A stretch of DNA of 32,712 nucleotides, taken from positions 5,735 to 38,446 of the forward strand of contig DKXC01000095.1 in NCBI GenBank assembly GCA_002492045.1, in the 5' to 3' direction. Below, in pieces: positions 30,159 to 32,712 of this stretch. How positions within the stretch are numbered: position 1 is the first letter of the stretch; each line of letters starts with the position of its first letter. The notes under the pieces were generated by a model, which was not told the DNA's origin, did no database searches, and was given only the letters and a program-made list of their open reading frames with translations. A program made the translations under genes and the position numbers. The stretch comes from Micrococcaceae bacterium UBA7136 (lineage in GTDB: Bacteria > Actinomycetota > Actinomycetes > Actinomycetales > Micrococcaceae).

Positions 30159-32669
30159 CTGTCGCGCTCCGTTCGGCCCCTGCTTGCCTTAGCTAGCCTG
30201 CCCCTGCTTGCGGTCAGCCCTCTGACCCCGGCCCTGGCTGCCGGTCAGCCCGTCCCCGGCCCTACCGGCGGCCCCGGCTATTTTCAGGAAGAAAATATTG
30301 GCTCCCAGCTGGTGGGAGATTCTGCCAGCTACCGTATCCCTGCCCTGGCTGACCTGGGTGCTGGTGTTCTGCTGGCTGCCTGGGACGGGCGTCCCTACGG
30401 GGCCGCTGACGCCCCCAACCCCAACTCTATTGTGCTGCGCCGCTCCACCGACAACGGTGCCAGCTGGGAGCCCATCAGCTTTATTGCCCGCGGCCACCTG
30501 GGCGACGCCCAACAGGCCAAGTACGGCTACTCTGACCCCTCCATTGTGGTAGACCGCCAAACCGGCACCGTCTTTGCCTTCTTCGTCTACTCCCAGGACG
30601 CTGGCTGGCACTACAGCCAGTACGGCAACCAGGTGGCCCAGGACCGCTCAGTGGTGGGGGCCGTGGTAGTTGAGTCTAAGGACCAGGGTAAGACCTGGAG
30701 CCAGCCACGCGACATCACTCCCATCGTTAAGCCCGGCCAGTCTAAAACTAACCCCCAGCCCGGTGACGCCAAGGCCGTTTTTGCCACCTCTGGTGAGGGT
30801 ATTCAGCTGCGCTACGGGGCTCACGCTGGCCGCCTGGTTCAGCAGTTTGTGGGCAAGGTGCGTACTGCTAATGGTGGCGAAGACATCCAGGCCTACTCGG
30901 TTTATTCTGACGACCACGGCGCTACCTGGAAGCGGGGTGACTATGTGGGCAGCGGCATGGATGAAAACAAGACTGTTGAACTGTCTGACGGCCGTCTGCT
31001 GCTGAACTCCCGCGACAGCCAGGACGGCGGCTACCGCAAGGTAGCTATCAGTCGGGACGGCGGCCAGAGCTGGGGCGCGGTCAGCCAGGACACCGAACTG
31101 CCCGACCCCACTAATAACGCTTCGATTATCCGCATGTACCCTGAGGCGGCCGCCGGTAGCGCCCAGGCGAAGAAGCTTCTTTTCACCAACGCTAATAGCC
31201 AGCGGGGCCGAGAAAACCTGACCGCCCGGGTGTCCTGCGACAACGGTGAAACCTGGCCGGGCATCCGCCAAATTAAGGCTGGTTTTGCGGCCTATTCTTC
31301 GGCAACAGCCCTATCGAACGGCCGCTACGGGGTGTTCTATGAGGCTAACTACAGCACCGATATGCGTTTTGCTAGCTTTGATGAGGCCTGGCTCAACGTG
31401 GTCTGTGCCCCTATGAGAGCACCCGAGCAGGCCCTGCAGGCTGGCGGTGAGGCCCAGCTACCGGTGACCATTGAGAACCAGGAGAGCCAAGCCATCAAGG
31501 GACGCCTGGAACTGGTAGACACCGCCCAGGCCAGGGGGCTTAAAACCCTGGAGGTAAACCTGGCAGTTGGCCAGAAGAAGACCCTAGACCTGCCCATCTA
31601 TCTGGCTCCTTCTGCTACAAGTGGCAGGCTAGAGCTGGTCTTTACTGACAGCCAGGGCCGCCAGTCCCGCACCCAGGTGACCAGCCGGGTTGAGGGGTCT
31701 CAACCGGTCTTTGGCGCCCAGGTTTACGGGGGCCGGGTGACCGGTGGTGAGCGTGACCTGGCCCTGAACCCCTACCGGGTGGGCGAAAAAATCGGTTACA
31801 CCTTCACAGTGACCAATACTGCCAAGGAGACGGTACATGTGCTGCCCCAGGGGGGCAACATGGACGCAGCCGGTTTCCTGCCCCCGTCTGTGCCTAACTG
31901 CCGCTACTCCAACCTGCCTGCGGGTGCCAGCTACACCTGCACCACCGCAGTTCACACCATCACCCAGGAGGACCTAGACCGGGGCTACTTTGAGCCTGCC
32001 CTAGATTTTTCGGTGGTCGCTGCAGCTGATTCCTCCCGCCAGGTTCAGATGCAGTACCGGGGCCAGCAGCTGGCCCTGCGTGACACCAGCCTGCCTGCCC
32101 TTGAGGTACAGGGACGCCTGCTAGGGGAGGCCCCGCAGCAGGTGACAGTGGGCCAGAAACTAACCTACGAGTTCACGGTTCGTAACCTCTCTAGCGTGGT
32201 CCTGACCTCCACCCCGGTCTCGGGTTCTTTCGATGAGCGGGGTTTCCTGCCCCCGTCCGCCCCTAACTGCCGCTGGCGCAACCTGGCCGCCGGGGCTAGC
32301 TACACCTGCGGCACGGCGGTTCATACGGTAAGTCAGGCTGACCTGGATCGGGGTTATTTCGAGCCGACAGCTACCTTCAGCGCCCAGGACGCCAGCGGTC
32401 GGGAGGCCTCCTTTAGCTTTACCGGTCAGCGGGTAGTTTTGAAGCCTGCGCCTGCGGCCCAGCCTGCCCAGCCTGCCCCTGTGGTCAAGCCTGCCCCGGT
32501 AGCTAGCCCCTCAGCTAGCCAGGCGGTTCCGCTCAAGCCGGCTCCGGCTCAGCCTAGCGCCCAGCCGCAGCCCTCTGCCTCGGCCCAGCCTTCGGCTAGC
32601 CCGCAGCAGAACTCCAGGCAGACCATCCTGGACTACTTCCGCAAGCGCTTCTTCCTACGAGGACGCTAA
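30159..32669 (+). CDS. nanH: Secreted sialidase (exo-alpha-sialidase, GH33), apparent CTG start
   Basis: This 836-residue protein starts at CTG (30159-30161): a perfectly spaced GAAAGGA lies 8 bases before it, a stop lies just upstream (30144), and the next usual start (GTG 30312) is inside the enzyme. From CTG the protein has a signal peptide (SRSVRPLLALASLPLLA, cleavage near ALAA/G). The GH33 domain follows with RIP (Arg59 in YRIP), five Asp boxes (STDNGASW 96-103, SKDQGKTW 173-180, SDDHGATW 250-257, SRDGGQSW 298-305, SCDNGETW 359-366) and a likely nucleophile Tyr379 (AAYSS). A beta-type segment, then two copies of a domain (about 516-636 and 646-756, each with FLPPS-PNCR and SYTC), then a Pro/Ala/Ser-rich tail. 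No LPXTG anchor is present. It releases terminal sialic acid from host glycans. Confidence 0.92.
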   Translation: MSRSVRPLLALASLPLLAVSPLTPALAAGQPVPGPTGGPGYFQEENIGSQLVGDSASYRIPALADLGAGVLLAAWDGRPYGAADAPNPNSIVLRRSTDNGASWEPISFIARGHLGDAQQAKYGYSDPSIVVDRQTGTVFAFFVYSQDAGWHYSQYGNQVAQDRSVVGAVVVESKDQGKTWSQPRDITPIVKPGQSKTNPQPGDAKAVFATSGEGIQLRYGAHAGRLVQQFVGKVRTANGGEDIQAYSVYSDDHGATWKRGDYVGSGMDENKTVELSDGRLLLNSRDSQDGGYRKVAISRDGGQSWGAVSQDTELPDPTNNASIIRMYPEAAAGSAQAKKLLFTNANSQRGRENLTARVSCDNGETWPGIRQIKAGFAAYSSATALSNGRYGVFYEANYSTDMRFASFDEAWLNVVCAPMRAPEQALQAGGEAQLPVTIENQESQAIKGRLELVDTAQARGLKTLEVNLAVGQKKTLDLPIYLAPSATSGRLELVFTDSQGRQSRTQVTSRVEGSQPVFGAQVYGGRVTGGERDLALNPYRVGEKIGYTFTVTNTAKETVHVLPQGGNMDAAGFLPPSVPNCRYSNLPAGASYTCTTAVHTITQEDLDRGYFEPALDFSVVAAADSSRQVQMQYRGQQLALRDTSLPALEVQGRLLGEAPQQVTVGQKLTYEFTVRNLSSVVLTSTPVSGSFDERGFLPPSAPNCRWRNLAAGASYTCGTAVHTVSQADLDRGYFEPTATFSAQDASGREASFSFTGQRVVLKPAPAAQPAQPAPVVKPAPVASPSASQAVPLKPAPAQPSAQPQPSASAQPSASPQQNSRQTILDYFRKRFFLRGR

Positions 32670-32712
32670 GAGGATTATTCATGAGGACGGGTTAGGCTCG
32701 CAGACTCGCGCT

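Noticed and set aside
30159..30311. Frameshift destroying the sialidase start
   Set aside because: The frame upstream of GTG 30312 encodes a complete, well-formed signal peptide with a well-placed ribosome binding site, so a CTG start explains the data without an indel.
1..32712. tRNA, rRNA, insertion-sequence transposase or prophage genes
   Set aside because: None seen on either strand: no cloverleaf with a TTC-loop consensus, no transposase or integrase motifs.

Overview
The window is a stretch of chromosome from a moderately high G+C Gram-positive bacterium of the Actinomycetota. The evidence is strong AGGAG-type ribosome binding sites with some GTG starts, a purS-purQ-purL cluster, a SAM-IV type riboswitch, a TRIC-family protein and AbiEi/DUF559-type genes. 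The secreted sialidase, oligopeptide importer and sugar PTS suggest a host-associated (mucosal) organism, perhaps near Actinomycetaceae or Rothia. The genus cannot be fixed from the sequence alone.

Layout. 1-4563: the 3' end of an amino-acid-type ABC ATPase, an AAA ATPase with a repeat-rich promoter, a TRIC-family membrane protein and acetyl-CoA synthetase. 4564-6486: a SAM-IV-like riboswitch leading an FMN-dependent NtaA/DmoA-family monooxygenase, presumably for organosulfur use. 6502-7683: a broken AbiEi/DUF559 gene between two identical 71-bp palindromic repeats. 7695-10279: cardiolipin synthase and a D-2-hydroxyacid dehydrogenase. 10373-17470: an oligopeptide ABC importer (binding lipoprotein, an enlarged DppB-type permease, a DppC-type permease, a fused double ATPase), with a PH-domain membrane protein gene inserted on the opposite strand before the ATPase. 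17810-20067: a beta-glucoside-family PTS EIIBCA gene behind a textbook RAT antiterminator/terminator. 20149-24095: a DUF4143 ATPase preceded by four 23-bp tandem repeats, and a P-type cation ATPase. 24201-25382: an intact AbiEi/DUF559 paralogue, again between two palindromic elements. 25404-29996: a Cys-rich lipoprotein, a third palindrome, and the purSQL operon. 30159-32669: a secreted sialidase that appears to start at CTG.

The most interesting pattern is that both AbiEi/DUF559 paralogues (one interrupted by a single in-frame TGA, one intact) sit between a pair of palindromic repeats at similar distances. The two pairs are different repeat families. The paralogues also share promoter-region motifs, including TTATCCACAG exactly 48 nt before both ATG codons. 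This suggests a palindrome-associated nuclease cassette, or at least a repeated gene-plus-palindrome unit. Three regulatory RNAs or leaders are well supported: the SAM-IV riboswitch, the RAT/terminator, and several strong bidirectional terminators.

All calls come from reading the sequence. No database search or folding programme was used.
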